A DNA stretch of 64,000 nucleotides, taken from the NCBI RefSeq assembly GCF_030756675.1, contig NZ_JAVBXD010000010.1, positions 58,575-122,574 of the forward strand. The letters run 5' to 3'. The DNA is from Bacillus multifaciens (GTDB lineage Bacteria > Bacillota > Bacilli > Bacillales > Bacillaceae_G). The translations under genes were made by a program, and so were the position numbers. Below are positions 55,186 to 63,914 of the stretch, piece by piece (within the stretch, counting starts at the first letter, position 1; each line of letters opens with the position of its first letter). Under the pieces are notes generated by a model, which was not told where the DNA came from, did no database searches, and saw nothing but the letters and a program-made list of their open reading frames with translations.

Positions 55186-55416
55186 TTATATTAAACTATA
55201 TCTATTTTGCTTGCGGCCTTTTCCAGTTTCCTTTGTTATATACGATTTCATAACAAGTGTAGTTAAAGAATCTACTAATGTTTTATATGATAAATTCGAT
55301 AAAACCAGTAAATCATTTGTATATAATATACTATGTTTTTCTAATAGTAATAAAACAAGTCGTTCTGATGGCTTTAATCCCTCATCACTCTCAAGAATAA
55401 AGTCAATGTTTTTCAT
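55186..55416 (-). CDS. Small winged-helix DNA-binding protein
   Basis: 76 residues: GLKPSERLVLLLLEKHSILY TNDLLVLSNLSYKTLVDSLT TLVMKSYITKETGKGRKQNR YSLI. This is a MarR/DprA-like winged helix: helix, recognition helix LSYKTLVDSLTTLV and a basic wing. AAGGATGG precedes the ATG. It is convergent with the recombinase gene and may belong to the same module. Confidence 0.7.
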   Translation of the reverse strand: MKNIDFILESDEGLKPSERLVLLLLEKHSILYTNDLLVLSNLSYKTLVDSLTTLVMKSYITKETGKGRKQNRYSLI

Positions 55417-55639
55417 GAAATACCATCCTTAAAACAAAATTTAAACACCTAAATTTCAATATTTATTCTATTAAAATTATATAATAAAATTGTTGTTTTG
55501 TCTTAAAAAATATTTACAAGTAGGTGTTATCCCTTTAAAATAGTTATTACTTTTTGGTGTTATTTTTAGTTAAACGGTTATTTATAAAATACATTTATGT
55601 TCTCATACTATTTGTAGCATTTTAGTAATTGATACGAAT

Positions 55640-55684
55640 AAAAAAAGAAACAGTCCCTTATTTTAAAGAGACTGTTTCTTTTTA
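55640..55684. terminator. Terminator of the DegV gene
   Basis: AAAAAAGAAACAGTC pairs with GACTGTTTCTTTTT around a short A/T loop; it overlaps the end of the DegV gene. Confidence 0.85.
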
Positions 55685-56539
55685 TACTTCATTTAAGAAA
55701 CAGATAGCTAATGTACCCGGACCAGCATGAGCTCCAATAGCTGCACCAATTGAATTTACTACAAATACTTTGCAACCAAATTTCTCGGTAATCATTTCTT
55801 TTAATATGTCGACACTTTCTAAATCATCACCGTGTGAAATTCCAATTGTTTGATTTTTAAGGTCCTTACCCCTTGTTTCCATAATCTCAACTATACGTTG
55901 AAATACTTTCTTCCGCCCGCGTATTTTTTCCAGTGGAATAAGCTTTCCATCTTCTACATTTAAAATTGGCTTAATATTTAATAAACCACCTAAAAATCCT
56001 GCCACTTTACTTAACCGTCCACCACGAACTAAATATTGTAAATCTGCAACAGTGAATATATGTTCCATATGCTCAGTCAAAAATGCAATACGGTTTAAAA
56101 TTTCTTCTTTTATCGCTCCGTCTTGTGCCATTTTCGCAGCCTCTACTACGACTAATCCTAGGCCAGCTGATACACATTTCGTGTCAATAATTTCTAGAGA
56201 AGCATTAGGGTAGGATTCTTTTACTTCCTCTTTTACGAGTACAGAGGATTGATATGTGCCAGAGAGCTCAGAAGAAAAAGCTAAATAAATACAGGTGATA
56301 TTCTGTTTTGCATATGTAGTAAATACTTCTTGAATTTTTTCTAAGGAAGGTAATGATGTTTTATATAATTTTCCTTCTCTCATATTTCGTAGTAAATCAA
56401 TAGGATCTAGTGTTACACCATCAAAGAATTCGTTTTCTTGTTCATCAAATACACGAAGAGGAATAACCTCTATATCATAAGCTTGGAGCAGGTCCTCCGG
56501 TAAATCCGCCGCACTATCTGTAATAATTTTTATTGTCAT
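55682..56539 (-). CDS. DegV family fatty-acid-binding protein
   Basis: 285 residues. DegV/FakB fold: KIITDSAADLPEDLLQAYDI EVIPLRVF, FTTYAKQNITCIYLAFSSEL SGTYQSSVL, VADLQYLVRGGRLSK and the C-terminal GPGTLAICFL. FakB-type proteins present fatty acids to the kinase FakA for phosphorylation. The gene has a GAGGTTTAAC ribosome site and its own terminator. Confidence 0.92.
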   Translation of the reverse strand: MTIKIITDSAADLPEDLLQAYDIEVIPLRVFDEQENEFFDGVTLDPIDLLRNMREGKLYKTSLPSLEKIQEVFTTYAKQNITCIYLAFSSELSGTYQSSVLVKEEVKESYPNASLEIIDTKCVSAGLGLVVVEAAKMAQDGAIKEEILNRIAFLTEHMEHIFTVADLQYLVRGGRLSKVAGFLGGLLNIKPILNVEDGKLIPLEKIRGRKKVFQRIVEIMETRGKDLKNQTIGISHGDDLESVDILKEMITEKFGCKVFVVNSIGAAIGAHAGPGTLAICFLNEV

Positions 56540-56835
56540 TGTTTGTTAAACCTCAATTCTTTTCTAAATAAATAGTCCGATTCGTCTCTTCTAAATTATA
56601 TATGCAATATAAAGATTAAGAAAGCGAAAAATTTTATGCATCGTATTTCTACTTTATTGTATTCAACCAAAGAAGTAACAATGACTTTTTCCTCAAATAT
56701 AACTAGAAAATCGATAAAAACTTATTTAATTATATCACTTTTTCATTTACAGACATGTTACTGTTTCATGTTTTTCATAAAAAACGTTATAATAATATAT
56801 AGCCTCTTAGATTAAGAAATAAAGGAGAATAGAAT

Positions 56836-57156
56836 ATGGCAAAAATTAAAGTATATCAACCGAAAGAAAAGCATGTAGATGCAGTAAAAAATATAGTTGA
56901 TGTTGAGGAATTAAATCCATCAGCTACTGATTTACAAAATTTATATGCATGTGTATTAGAAACTGAAGATATGTCTTTACCTGAAACGTACATTGAAGAA
57001 GATATTTTAATCGACTCTGTTGAAGGAATGGTAAATGCTTCAGCTAATAAGCTGAAAAATTTAGGAACGTATGATGTGATTGAAGTACATAACAAAGGTA
57101 AGAAGTTACAAATTTTATTATTAGCAGATGAAGAATACGAGATTATTGAAGAATAA
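56836..57156 (+). CDS. Hypothetical acidic protein, 106 residues
   Basis: A clear AAAGGAGAA ribosome site lies before the ATG. The protein is acidic (MAKIKVYQPKEKHVDAVKNI VDVEELNPSATDLQNLYACV) and ends LQILLLADEEYEIIEE. No signal peptide. I recognise no family. It has its own terminator, so it is a real single gene. Upstream 56540-56835 shows nothing but promoter-like AT-rich sequence. Confidence 0.7.
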   Translation: MAKIKVYQPKEKHVDAVKNIVDVEELNPSATDLQNLYACVLETEDMSLPETYIEEDILIDSVEGMVNASANKLKNLGTYDVIEVHNKGKKLQILLLADEEYEIIEE

Positions 57157-57186
57157 TTTCAATTTAAGTTTCTAAAACAATAAATT

Positions 57187-57220
57187 AAAAACACTCTCTT
57201 CATATGAAGGGAGTGTTTTT
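57187..57220 (+). terminator. Intrinsic terminator
   Basis: AAAAACACTCTCTTCAT pairs with ATGAAGGGAGTGTTTTT, 30 nt after the 106-residue protein gene. Confidence 0.85.
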
Positions 57221-57399
57221 AATCAATTTCTAAAAACTTCCCTCTAAATCTTGAGGTAAGACACGGGATAAAGTGGATCTTATATCGTGAATTTCAGTAT
57301 TCATCTATACTTGTTTATATTCTTTCACAAGTGATTGATTCTTATTTTTGTATGTTTCATGATATTCCACTACTCCAATTTCACACTCTGAACCAATCG

Positions 57400-59175
57400 T
57401 TACATTGTTACGTTATGTTGTTGTTTAAACCATATATAATAAAAATTAATCCATCCCTGAGAGTTAATTGCTACATTTTGTATTGTCTCTTGCGTATGTA
57501 TTGTCATATTATTTCGATACAAAGGAATGATATGAATATTTTCTAACAGCTCCTGTTCTGTTTCCCCTAACAATTGCAAACGAACACTCCAGTTTTGTTC
57601 CTTAAATACACGTTGCAACTTCTCATTTAAATTGAAAGAACTATGCTGATGAAGAAAACTATTTGTCGTTAATAGTAAATATAGATAACTTAATTCCGTA
57701 TGCTCGCTTATTGTAGCACTATCATGTATCAAATCAGATTCTTGTATTACCCGAGGTGTAAGAAGTTCATGTGCATCTAAAAAAGATAGTTCTATCTTAA
57801 TTCCATACTTAGCACATTCCCTTTGAATCCAATGTGAATCTTCAGCGTGATCTTGCTCTTGAAAGGTATATAAATATAATGTTTCCCCTCTATACCCGCT
57901 AATCCCTAATAAATCTTTAATTGAATTTCTGTTCTTTATTTCAATTGTTTTTCCTAATAACAGATTCGTTGCTACTTCTCCTCGTTCTCCTCTTAAATCA
58001 TTAAATATTTTCTTGCCATTTATAATTTGTTGTAAGGCTTGTCGAAAAGCTAAATGTTGTATCGGACCTTGCTTTTTTATATTAAGTGTTATGTATGTTA
58101 CATTCGCTTCTAATTGAGACGTTTCTTTTGGAGCGCTCTTTCTATCATGTTGTATAGAACCGGATAATACTTCATAACCACTATAACTGCTTAAATCTTG
58201 TGCGTACCAAAGCTCAATACGATCAAGAAATGGACGCTCGCGAAAATATAAAGGATTTACTTCTAAAATAAGGAGTTCATCATCATTTTTAACAAGTTTG
58301 AATGGACCTGTTCCATTTAATAAGTATTGATTAGTCTCTGTTTTATATGATTCGGAAATGATAGAACAATGTTCCCCTCCTAAAATATGTAAAAATAATT
58401 CATTTTCTCTTTGTAAGTGAATTTCGATTGTATATTCATTTACGATATGTATTCTTTTAATATCTTGTAGCATCCAGCGATATGGATTGTATTTTGTACT
58501 TAAAAAACGATTGAAAGTATACTTGACATCATGTGCAGTAAGCACTTTTTGATTATGAAAATGAACGCCTTTACGGAGATAAAATGTCCATATTTTATGT
58601 GTATGATTATATTCCCAATAAAAAGCGAGACGAGGTTCGACTTCATTTGTCAATTCATTATAATGAACGAGCGTATCACAAACGTGCTTAACAATGTGAC
58701 ACTCAGAGCGAAGCGTTACATACATAGGATCTAAACATGTAATTGGCTGCATGCGCATGTTTAGACGTAAAACATCGATTCTTCCTTGAGATGACTGTTC
58801 AATGTGGTATCCAAAAAGTGTGTCAATCCATGTTTTGAATTGTTCTAATACATAGGGAAAATGCTCTGCATATGTTTGAATAAAAGCTTTTCCGCTTTTG
58901 ATTTCGCCCCGCTTCACTAGCGCCTTTCCTTTTTCATAAATAAGCGTTGCCGGATCTTGTAAAAAAGCGATTTTAGACCGATTTCCTCTTCCTCGTCCTG
59001 GCAACCAACAAATCCATTTCATTTCTTCTAGTTTTTTTATTGTGAATTTACTATTTCGATCTGTACAATATAATGATTTTGAAATGTCTTGCAGTGATAT
59101 TTCTATGTTGTCGCCAAGGTCTCTCCCTTTTGCATACTGAAACCAGAGCTGTATGTAATGATCCAAAATTATCAT
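57400..59175 (-). CDS. SgrR-like transcriptional regulator
   Basis: The start is the ATG at 59175 (MIILDHYIQLWFQYAKGRDL), directly after GGGGGAT; 13 upstream codons have no site of their own. 591 residues. The N-terminal SgrR_N winged helix (1-120) has EISLQDISKSLYCTDRNSKF TIKKLEEMKWICWLPGRGRG NRSKI. The rest is an SBP_bac_5 domain (about 160-520) with HKIWTFYLRKGVHFHNQKVL TAHDVKYTFNRFLSTKYNPY. Such proteins sense a ligand with the periplasmic-binding-like domain in the cytoplasm. The MFS gene diverges from it 100 bp away and is the likely target. Confidence 0.88.
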   Translation of the reverse strand: MIILDHYIQLWFQYAKGRDLGDNIEISLQDISKSLYCTDRNSKFTIKKLEEMKWICWLPGRGRGNRSKIAFLQDPATLIYEKGKALVKRGEIKSGKAFIQTYAEHFPYVLEQFKTWIDTLFGYHIEQSSQGRIDVLRLNMRMQPITCLDPMYVTLRSECHIVKHVCDTLVHYNELTNEVEPRLAFYWEYNHTHKIWTFYLRKGVHFHNQKVLTAHDVKYTFNRFLSTKYNPYRWMLQDIKRIHIVNEYTIEIHLQRENELFLHILGGEHCSIISESYKTETNQYLLNGTGPFKLVKNDDELLILEVNPLYFRERPFLDRIELWYAQDLSSYSGYEVLSGSIQHDRKSAPKETSQLEANVTYITLNIKKQGPIQHLAFRQALQQIINGKKIFNDLRGERGEVATNLLLGKTIEIKNRNSIKDLLGISGYRGETLYLYTFQEQDHAEDSHWIQRECAKYGIKIELSFLDAHELLTPRVIQESDLIHDSATISEHTELSYLYLLLTTNSFLHQHSSFNLNEKLQRVFKEQNWSVRLQLLGETEQELLENIHIIPLYRNNMTIHTQETIQNVAINSQGWINFYYIWFKQQHNVTM

Positions 59176-59275
59176 GCCTATCCCCCTAAAAGATGAAAAA
59201 TTTCTTTGCTTCATTCTACTCTTTTTCCTCTTTCCTTTCCATCATAAAATTTCCATATAGAAAGGAGAGAATGAA

Positions 59276-60487
59276 ATGATGACATTTGCAAAACGTTATA
59301 GTAAACCGATATTGATCCGGTTATTTGGAGAACTGTTAACGAGTATAACCGGAGCAATGCTCGCACTTATTTTCATCATATATGTAAACAAAGCTTTAAA
59401 TGGAAACGCCTTGTTTACTATGTTACTTTTTGGACTACAACCGCTTAGTGAAATTCTCTTTACACTTTTTGGTGGTAGCATTACAGATCGATATGGAAGA
59501 AAAAGAATTATTCTAACTGGACTACTCTTACAAGCATTCGCTATGACTGGTTTTATTTTCACCAAATCCGTTATACTATTCGCTTTCTTCTACATTATGA
59601 ATGGTCTAGGGCGTTCTCTTTATATTCCTGCACAACGAGCACAAATTGCAGATGTAACAGAGAAAGAAAAGCAAGCCGAAGTATTTGCTCTCATTCAAAC
59701 AGTTGGAGCTGTTGGAGCAATCGTTGGCCCAGCTCTTGGATATCTCTTTTATAAAGATAATCCAACCATACTTTTTATCCTAGAGGCCGCTGCTTTATTT
59801 TTTTATTCGTTAATTGTATGGACTCAACTTCCAGAAACAGCTCCAATCCTTCAACATAACGAACAAAAAAACACTTCTATGAAATGGACACATTTTCTCA
59901 AGCAACATTATAGCGTGTTTGGACTTATGATTTTTATGCTACCTATCAGTTTTTTCTATGCACAAACGGAAACAAACTATCGACTATATGCTGAAAAAGA
60001 ATTATTCACCAATTTTATGTTTGTTTTTACATTTATGGCTACATGTAAAGGTATTATGGAGATTGTTTTGCAAGTCGGAATCGTAAAATGGGCAGAGAAA
60101 TTTTCAATGCAAAAAATTATTGGTATTTCTTATGTTTGCTATACGATCGCTGCGATTGGTTACGGCTACTCCAATACATTATGGTTATTATTTTTCACAC
60201 TATTAATTTTAACAATCGGTGAAAGTATAGCTTTAAATCATCTATTACGTTTTGTTTCAGAATTAGCACCAGCACATATGCGAGGGATTTATTTCTCTAT
60301 ATACGGTACACACTGGGATATTTCACGGATGCTTGGTCCAGCAGCCGGAGCTTTATTATTACAACACTTTAGCGGGAGTTTCTTATTTAATATGTGTGCC
60401 GTTTTTCTCATAATTGGCGGCGCTTGCCAATACCTCTTTATCAATTATATTCTTAAACAAGACAAAACAAAAAGGCTGTCCGCATAA
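59276..60487 (+). CDS. MFS efflux transporter
   Basis: 403 residues, 12 membrane segments. The MFS loop motif is LFGGSITDRYGRKRIILTGL (G-x-x-x-D-R-x-G-R-K-x); AEVFALIQTVGAVGAIVGPA LG in helix 5 fits drug or sugar efflux MFS proteins (motif C). AAAGGAGAG precedes the ATG. It is divergent from the SgrR-like regulator, as setA is near sgrR in enterobacteria, so sugar-phosphate or drug export is possible. Its stop lies inside the terminator hairpin. Confidence 0.9.
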   Translation: MMTFAKRYSKPILIRLFGELLTSITGAMLALIFIIYVNKALNGNALFTMLLFGLQPLSEILFTLFGGSITDRYGRKRIILTGLLLQAFAMTGFIFTKSVILFAFFYIMNGLGRSLYIPAQRAQIADVTEKEKQAEVFALIQTVGAVGAIVGPALGYLFYKDNPTILFILEAAALFFYSLIVWTQLPETAPILQHNEQKNTSMKWTHFLKQHYSVFGLMIFMLPISFFYAQTETNYRLYAEKELFTNFMFVFTFMATCKGIMEIVLQVGIVKWAEKFSMQKIIGISYVCYTIAAIGYGYSNTLWLLFFTLLILTIGESIALNHLLRFVSELAPAHMRGIYFSIYGTHWDISRMLGPAAGALLLQHFSGSFLFNMCAVFLIIGGACQYLFINYILKQDKTKRLSA

Positions 60488-60502
60488 GGAGCAGCCTTTC
60501 TT
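60471..60502 (+). terminator. Terminator after the MFS gene
   Basis: AAAGGCTG (60471-60478) and CAGCCTTT (60492-60499), followed by CTT; it overlaps the MFS stop codon. Confidence 0.7.
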
Positions 60503-60508
60503 ATGTAA

Positions 60509-60904
60509 TTAAGCTTCAATCTCTTTACCATCTTCTACGATGTGATAAAGTAAATGTGCTAAATGATGAATTGGACCGTTTTCTTCCTCTTCTTCATCCG
60601 TTTCACCTTGGAACTCAAGATCATTTAAATACAGGGCTACAAATTGATAAAATAGTTTTAAATCAAAACCGTAGCACGCGCTTGGTTCTTCATGATCCCC
60701 TTCATATTGAAGCATTAAATATTGCTCATTACCTTCAGCATCTTCCGCATCAAAGAAGACAAAAAACCCTACATTAGTATCTAAATCAAACAGATGACGC
60801 GTACCGCCTTCTGTTGCTTTATTAAAATCATCTTCATTTAATTTATAAACAGTCGTTGCTTTTGCATTATCTTCTTGATGAAAATTAACTGTAAATTCTT
60901 TCAT
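60509..60904 (-). CDS. Hypothetical acidic cytosolic protein
   Basis: 131 residues, strongly acidic (GETDEEEEENGPI). Begins MKEFTVNFHQEDNAKATTVY and has HLFDLDTNVGFFVFFDAEDA EGNEQYLMLQYEGDHEEPSA. I recognise it only as a conserved Bacillus cytosolic protein of unknown role. GGAGGTGTC precedes the ATG. Confidence 0.75.
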   Translation of the reverse strand: MKEFTVNFHQEDNAKATTVYKLNEDDFNKATEGGTRHLFDLDTNVGFFVFFDAEDAEGNEQYLMLQYEGDHEEPSACYGFDLKLFYQFVALYLNDLEFQGETDEEEEENGPIHHLAHLLYHIVEDGKEIEA

Positions 60905-60972
60905 GTTGACACCTCCAAATGTTATGTCCTTAGCATAACAGATTTACAAATATAACACAAAATTAACGAAAA

Positions 60973-61006
60973 AGGACTGCTTACATAAGTAAACAGTCCT
61001 CCTACT
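60973..61006 (-). terminator. Terminator of the GlsB/YeaQ gene
   Basis: AGGACTGCTTAC pairs with GTAAACAGTCCT around ATAA; five Ts follow on the minus strand. Confidence 0.8.
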
Positions 61007-61255
61007 TTACTTTTTCATCATCCGAAGCAAAAAGCTAACAATAAAAATAAGAATAATGGAACCAATTAAAGCTGGGACTATCGAAAAACCACCAATCACA
61101 GGACCGAATTTTCCAAGAAGTGATGTACCGATCCAAGATCCAATAATACCTGCAATAATATTTCCAATTACCCCACCAGGAACATCTCTTCCAATGATTA
61201 AGCTAGCAAACCAACCTAAAATGCCTCCAATAATTAATGACCATAATAATGCCAT
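61007..61255 (-). CDS. GlsB/YeaQ/YmgE family stress membrane protein
   Basis: 82 residues, three membrane segments, Gly-rich: LLWSLIIGGILGWFASLIIG RDVPGGVIGNIIAGIIGSWI GTSLLG. The I-x-G-G-x-x-G-x-x-A and GGxxGNIxxGIIGA patterns mark the Transgly_assoc (GlsB/YeaQ) family, often under stress or sigma-B control. AAGGGGGAAA precedes the ATG. Confidence 0.9.
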   Translation of the reverse strand: MALLWSLIIGGILGWFASLIIGRDVPGGVIGNIIAGIIGSWIGTSLLGKFGPVIGGFSIVPALIGSIILIFIVSFLLRMMKK

Positions 61256-61390
61256 GCGCTATTTCCCCCTTAAAATTGTTAACATATCAAATGTGTAATT
61301 ACTTACGTTTAGTTATGCTACATTTTTATGGAAAAATACGCTAAAACGTTCATGTGAAATAGTAATTTTTTCATTGAAAAATGATTAAGA

Positions 61391-62173
61391 TTAATCACAG
61401 AAAAATTTCTCTCTTTCTACAGATATCCATGGTTGTAAATTATCTTTGCTTTCTTGCATCAATCGATTCACTAGTACATCATGCCATATGTAATTTTCTA
61501 ATAGAGATACATGTACAGAATCATCTGTATAAAAGGTATTTCCATTTTGCTCTACAGGGTGGCCGTAAATCATTTCTTTGCCGTCAATTGAAATAATAAA
61601 CCATTTTTTTTCGCCGATGTTATCTACGTAATCCGTCTTACGATGAATCACTAAATTTGGTAATGGATTCTTAACTTGAAAGACAATTCCCTTTAGACTG
61701 CAAGTTTTTTGCATCTCTTGTAAGTCTTCTTCAAGCTTTCCATACATCGTATCCCACATAGATATGATAATTCTGCTTTGAGCTCGGCGTAGGAGAATAC
61801 GACAAAATGAAAGGATTGTTTCTTCTCCCTTTATAGTTGTAACACGCGGATCAGCTTTTGGTCTTTGGCTCTCAACTTCTTTTAATTCTTGTTGTACAGA
61901 TGTATATGTATCTTCCCATTTTTGTTTTATTGACTCTAGAAATACATCAACAGGCAAAGGAGAATATTGTGCAGCTTCATTTACTTCTTCTTTCATCACT
62001 ACACCCATTTTTTCTAATCCTTCTAACACTTCATAAATACGAGCACGAGGAACACCAGATTGTTTACTTACTTGATAAGCACTTGATGTCCCTAAATATA
62101 CTAGGGCTACATACGCTTTCGCTTCGTATTGATTAAAACCTAACGATTGAACTTTTTGTAAGATTTTTTCCAT
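61391..62173 (-). CDS. TrmB family transcriptional regulator
   Basis: 260 residues. N-terminal TrmB winged helix: KVQSLGFNQYEAKAYVALVY LGTSSAYQVSKQSGVPRARI YEVLEGLEKMGVV, then a coiled region (95-115) and a PLD-like effector domain (TILSFCRILLRRAQSRIIIS MWDTMY). TrmB proteins respond to sugars or other small ligands. AAGGTTATT precedes the ATG. It is divergent from the TauE/SafE gene across a bcr1-like repeat and three copies of a 13-bp motif. Confidence 0.88.
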   Translation of the reverse strand: MEKILQKVQSLGFNQYEAKAYVALVYLGTSSAYQVSKQSGVPRARIYEVLEGLEKMGVVMKEEVNEAAQYSPLPVDVFLESIKQKWEDTYTSVQQELKEVESQRPKADPRVTTIKGEETILSFCRILLRRAQSRIIISMWDTMYGKLEEDLQEMQKTCSLKGIVFQVKNPLPNLVIHRKTDYVDNIGEKKWFIISIDGKEMIYGHPVEQNGNTFYTDDSVHVSLLENYIWHDVLVNRLMQESKDNLQPWISVEREKFFCD

Positions 62174-62392
62174 AATAACCTTCCTATATAAACATTTTAT
62201 ATAATGATATTACTTCTACACACGATAAACATATAACTACTAAAACTAATAGTATCGTTAAACAACAGTTTAGTAAATAAATTCTATTGTGTTATTAATT
62301 GCTAATATTTATTTAAATAATGTAACTACTCAGCTATACCTTTTAGAAATTTAGAAAAGGGTATGATTCTAGTGAAGATGTGTCTCTCTATT

Positions 62393-62570
62393 ACTTATAA
62401 ATTCATTTTTCGGCATATAGACTGCTGTCATGCAAACAAGAGCAGGAGCCTGCACTTATTGGCTACTTTTCCTTGTGCGTGGCAGGAAAAGGCCCTAACC
62501 GCTTCTATGCATCGCCAGTCCCTCTCGACCATTTAAAAAAATGCTTTTCTGTCGGTTTTTCATAAAGTAA
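62393..62570 (+). repeat. bcr1-like repeat, copy D
   Basis: Starts TAAATTCATTTTTCGGCATA and ends TCTGTCGGTTTTTCATAAAG. It shares GCATATAGACTGCTGTCATG CA, TGCGTGGCAGGAAAAGGCCC and CCGCTTCTATGCAT with copy A but is more diverged and has lost part of the CTTTCTCCCTTTG block. Confidence 0.78.
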
Positions 62571-62575
62571 TTGAG

Positions 62576-62703
62576 TAGTGACTAAATAAATAAATTTGAT
62601 TTCTCAGTCCCCCTTATTAGTCATTATTTTCAAATTTTTCATTCACAAACACTTATGATTTTGCTAATATGTATTTAGTCACTACTTTAATAGTGACTAA
62701 ATA
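62576..62703. promoter_or_regulatory. Three copies of a 13-bp motif upstream of the TauE/SafE gene
   Basis: TAGTGACTAAATA occurs at 62576-62588 and 62691-62703, and inverted at 62672-62684. The last two form a perfect inverted repeat with a 6-nt centre, about 50 bp before the TauE/SafE start. This looks like an operator. Confidence 0.7.
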
Positions 62704-62750
62704 TCAAAATCTTTCACTAAAAACAAATTTATATTATAGGGGTAGTTATT

Positions 62751-63521
62751 ATGGAAGATATAAACTTATACACACTAGTTTTTTTAGTACTCTCTGGTTT
62801 TTTAGCTGCATTCATCGATTCAGTAGTTGGAGGAGGCGGGTTAATTTCTATTCCGGCCTTACTGTTTACAGGATTACTACCTTCAACTGCAATTGCTACG
62901 AACAAATTAGCAAGTTCAATGGGAGCTTTAACAAGTACTATATCGTTTATTAAATTAGGAAAAGTAAATTTTCGACTTGTATCTAAATTATTTCCTTTGA
63001 CTGTTTTGGGTTCTTTTTTTGGGGCATATGTGGTAAAACATATTTCTTCGCAAATATTAAAACCGTTAATGCTCGTATTATTAATTACAGTTGCTATCTA
63101 TACCCTTTTAAAAAAAGATTGGGGGAAAGATTCTAAATATAAAGGAATGAGCTGGAAAAGAGGAGCAGTTTTTTCGGTGACAGTATTTATGATTGGATTT
63201 TATGATGGATTCTTTGGAGCTGGAACTGGTTCGTTTTTGCTGTTTTCCTTTTTAATGATTGGCTTTGATTTTATTCAGTCAGCTGGCAATGCAAAAGTTC
63301 TTAATTTTGGTAGTAACATTGCCGCTCTCATCATGTTTTTATACTTAGATGTTGTGAATTTTTCATATGGAATTCCGATGGGGATTGCTATGATTTTTGG
63401 AGCTTTTGTAGGATCAAACTTTGCAATTAAAAAAGGCGTCTCATATGTGAGAATACTGTTTATTGTCGTTACTCTTTTATTAATCGGAAAAAATATTTTA
63501 GATTATCTACATATTATTTAA
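62751..63521 (+). CDS. TauE/SafE family sulfite/anion exporter
   Basis: 256 residues with about eight membrane segments: FLVLSGFLAAFIDSVVGGGG LISIPAL (the G-x-x-x-D-x-x-x-G-G-G-G motif) and GFYDGFFGAGTGSFLLFSFL MIGFDF in the second half are the two TauE repeats. The family exports sulfite, sulfoacetate or other organosulfur anions. AGGGGTAG precedes the ATG. The upstream inverted repeat and divergent TrmB regulator suggest regulated expression. Confidence 0.92.
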   Translation: MEDINLYTLVFLVLSGFLAAFIDSVVGGGGLISIPALLFTGLLPSTAIATNKLASSMGALTSTISFIKLGKVNFRLVSKLFPLTVLGSFFGAYVVKHISSQILKPLMLVLLITVAIYTLLKKDWGKDSKYKGMSWKRGAVFSVTVFMIGFYDGFFGAGTGSFLLFSFLMIGFDFIQSAGNAKVLNFGSNIAALIMFLYLDVVNFSYGIPMGIAMIFGAFVGSNFAIKKGVSYVRILFIVVTLLLIGKNILDYLHII

Positions 63522-63560
63522 TTTATTCAAAAAGGGTACTCCTTCAATCTCATGCAAAAT

Positions 63561-63594
63561 AAAATAACCAAACCTAAATAGGCTTGGTTATTTT
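63561..63594. terminator. Bidirectional terminator
   Basis: AAAATAACCAAACCT pairs with AGGCTTGGTTATTTT; between convergent TauE/SafE and DUF3970 genes. Confidence 0.88.
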
Positions 63595-63773
63595 ATTTCT
63601 TCTTTTTGCTTATATGTGAGATATGCTAAAACACTCTTACTATTTGTATACTTCGGATTATTTCCTTTTCGCGGCTCACGTGAATATGTTCTTTCATATC
63701 CAGGTACTTCAGGCATATCTTTTAAAAATTGCATAACTTCAGTTTCTGTTCCTTCAATACGTACACGAATCAT
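63588..63773 (-). CDS. DUF3970 (YvzF-like) small protein
   Basis: 61 residues: MIRVRIEGTETEVMQFLKDM PEVPGYERTYSREPRKGNNP KYTNSKSVLAYLTYKQKEEI K. This matches the DUF3970/YvzF family of Bacillus. Cytoplasmic, unknown role. GGGAGCAATAAC precedes the ATG, and the 3' end forms part of the terminator. Confidence 0.82.
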   Translation of the reverse strand: MIRVRIEGTETEVMQFLKDMPEVPGYERTYSREPRKGNNPKYTNSKSVLAYLTYKQKEEIK

Positions 63774-63790
63774 TGTTATTGCTCCCTGCT

Positions 63791-63914
63791 ATATAAATCA
63801 ATTTTAATTTTTCGACATAGAAGTTGCTGTTTTGTAGACTGCAACACCACCTGTACTCGCTTTTTCCCTTTGTTTTAAAACATCGCATGTGGCAGGAAAA
63901 GGCCCTGACCGCTT
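63791..63914 (+). repeat. bcr1-like repeat, copy E, truncated
   Basis: Starts CTATATAAATCAATTTTAAT and contains TTCGACATAGAAGTTGCTG, CTCGCTTTTTCCCTTTGTTT and CGCATGTGGCAGGAAAAGGC, but breaks off after CCTGACCGCTT where other copies continue CTATGC. Confidence 0.78.

Noticed and set aside
42009-63914. Treating the repeated sequences as a second CRISPR or a tandem array
   Set aside because: Copies are 120-200 bp, several kb apart and diverged, with gene-containing spacers; they are dispersed repeats.
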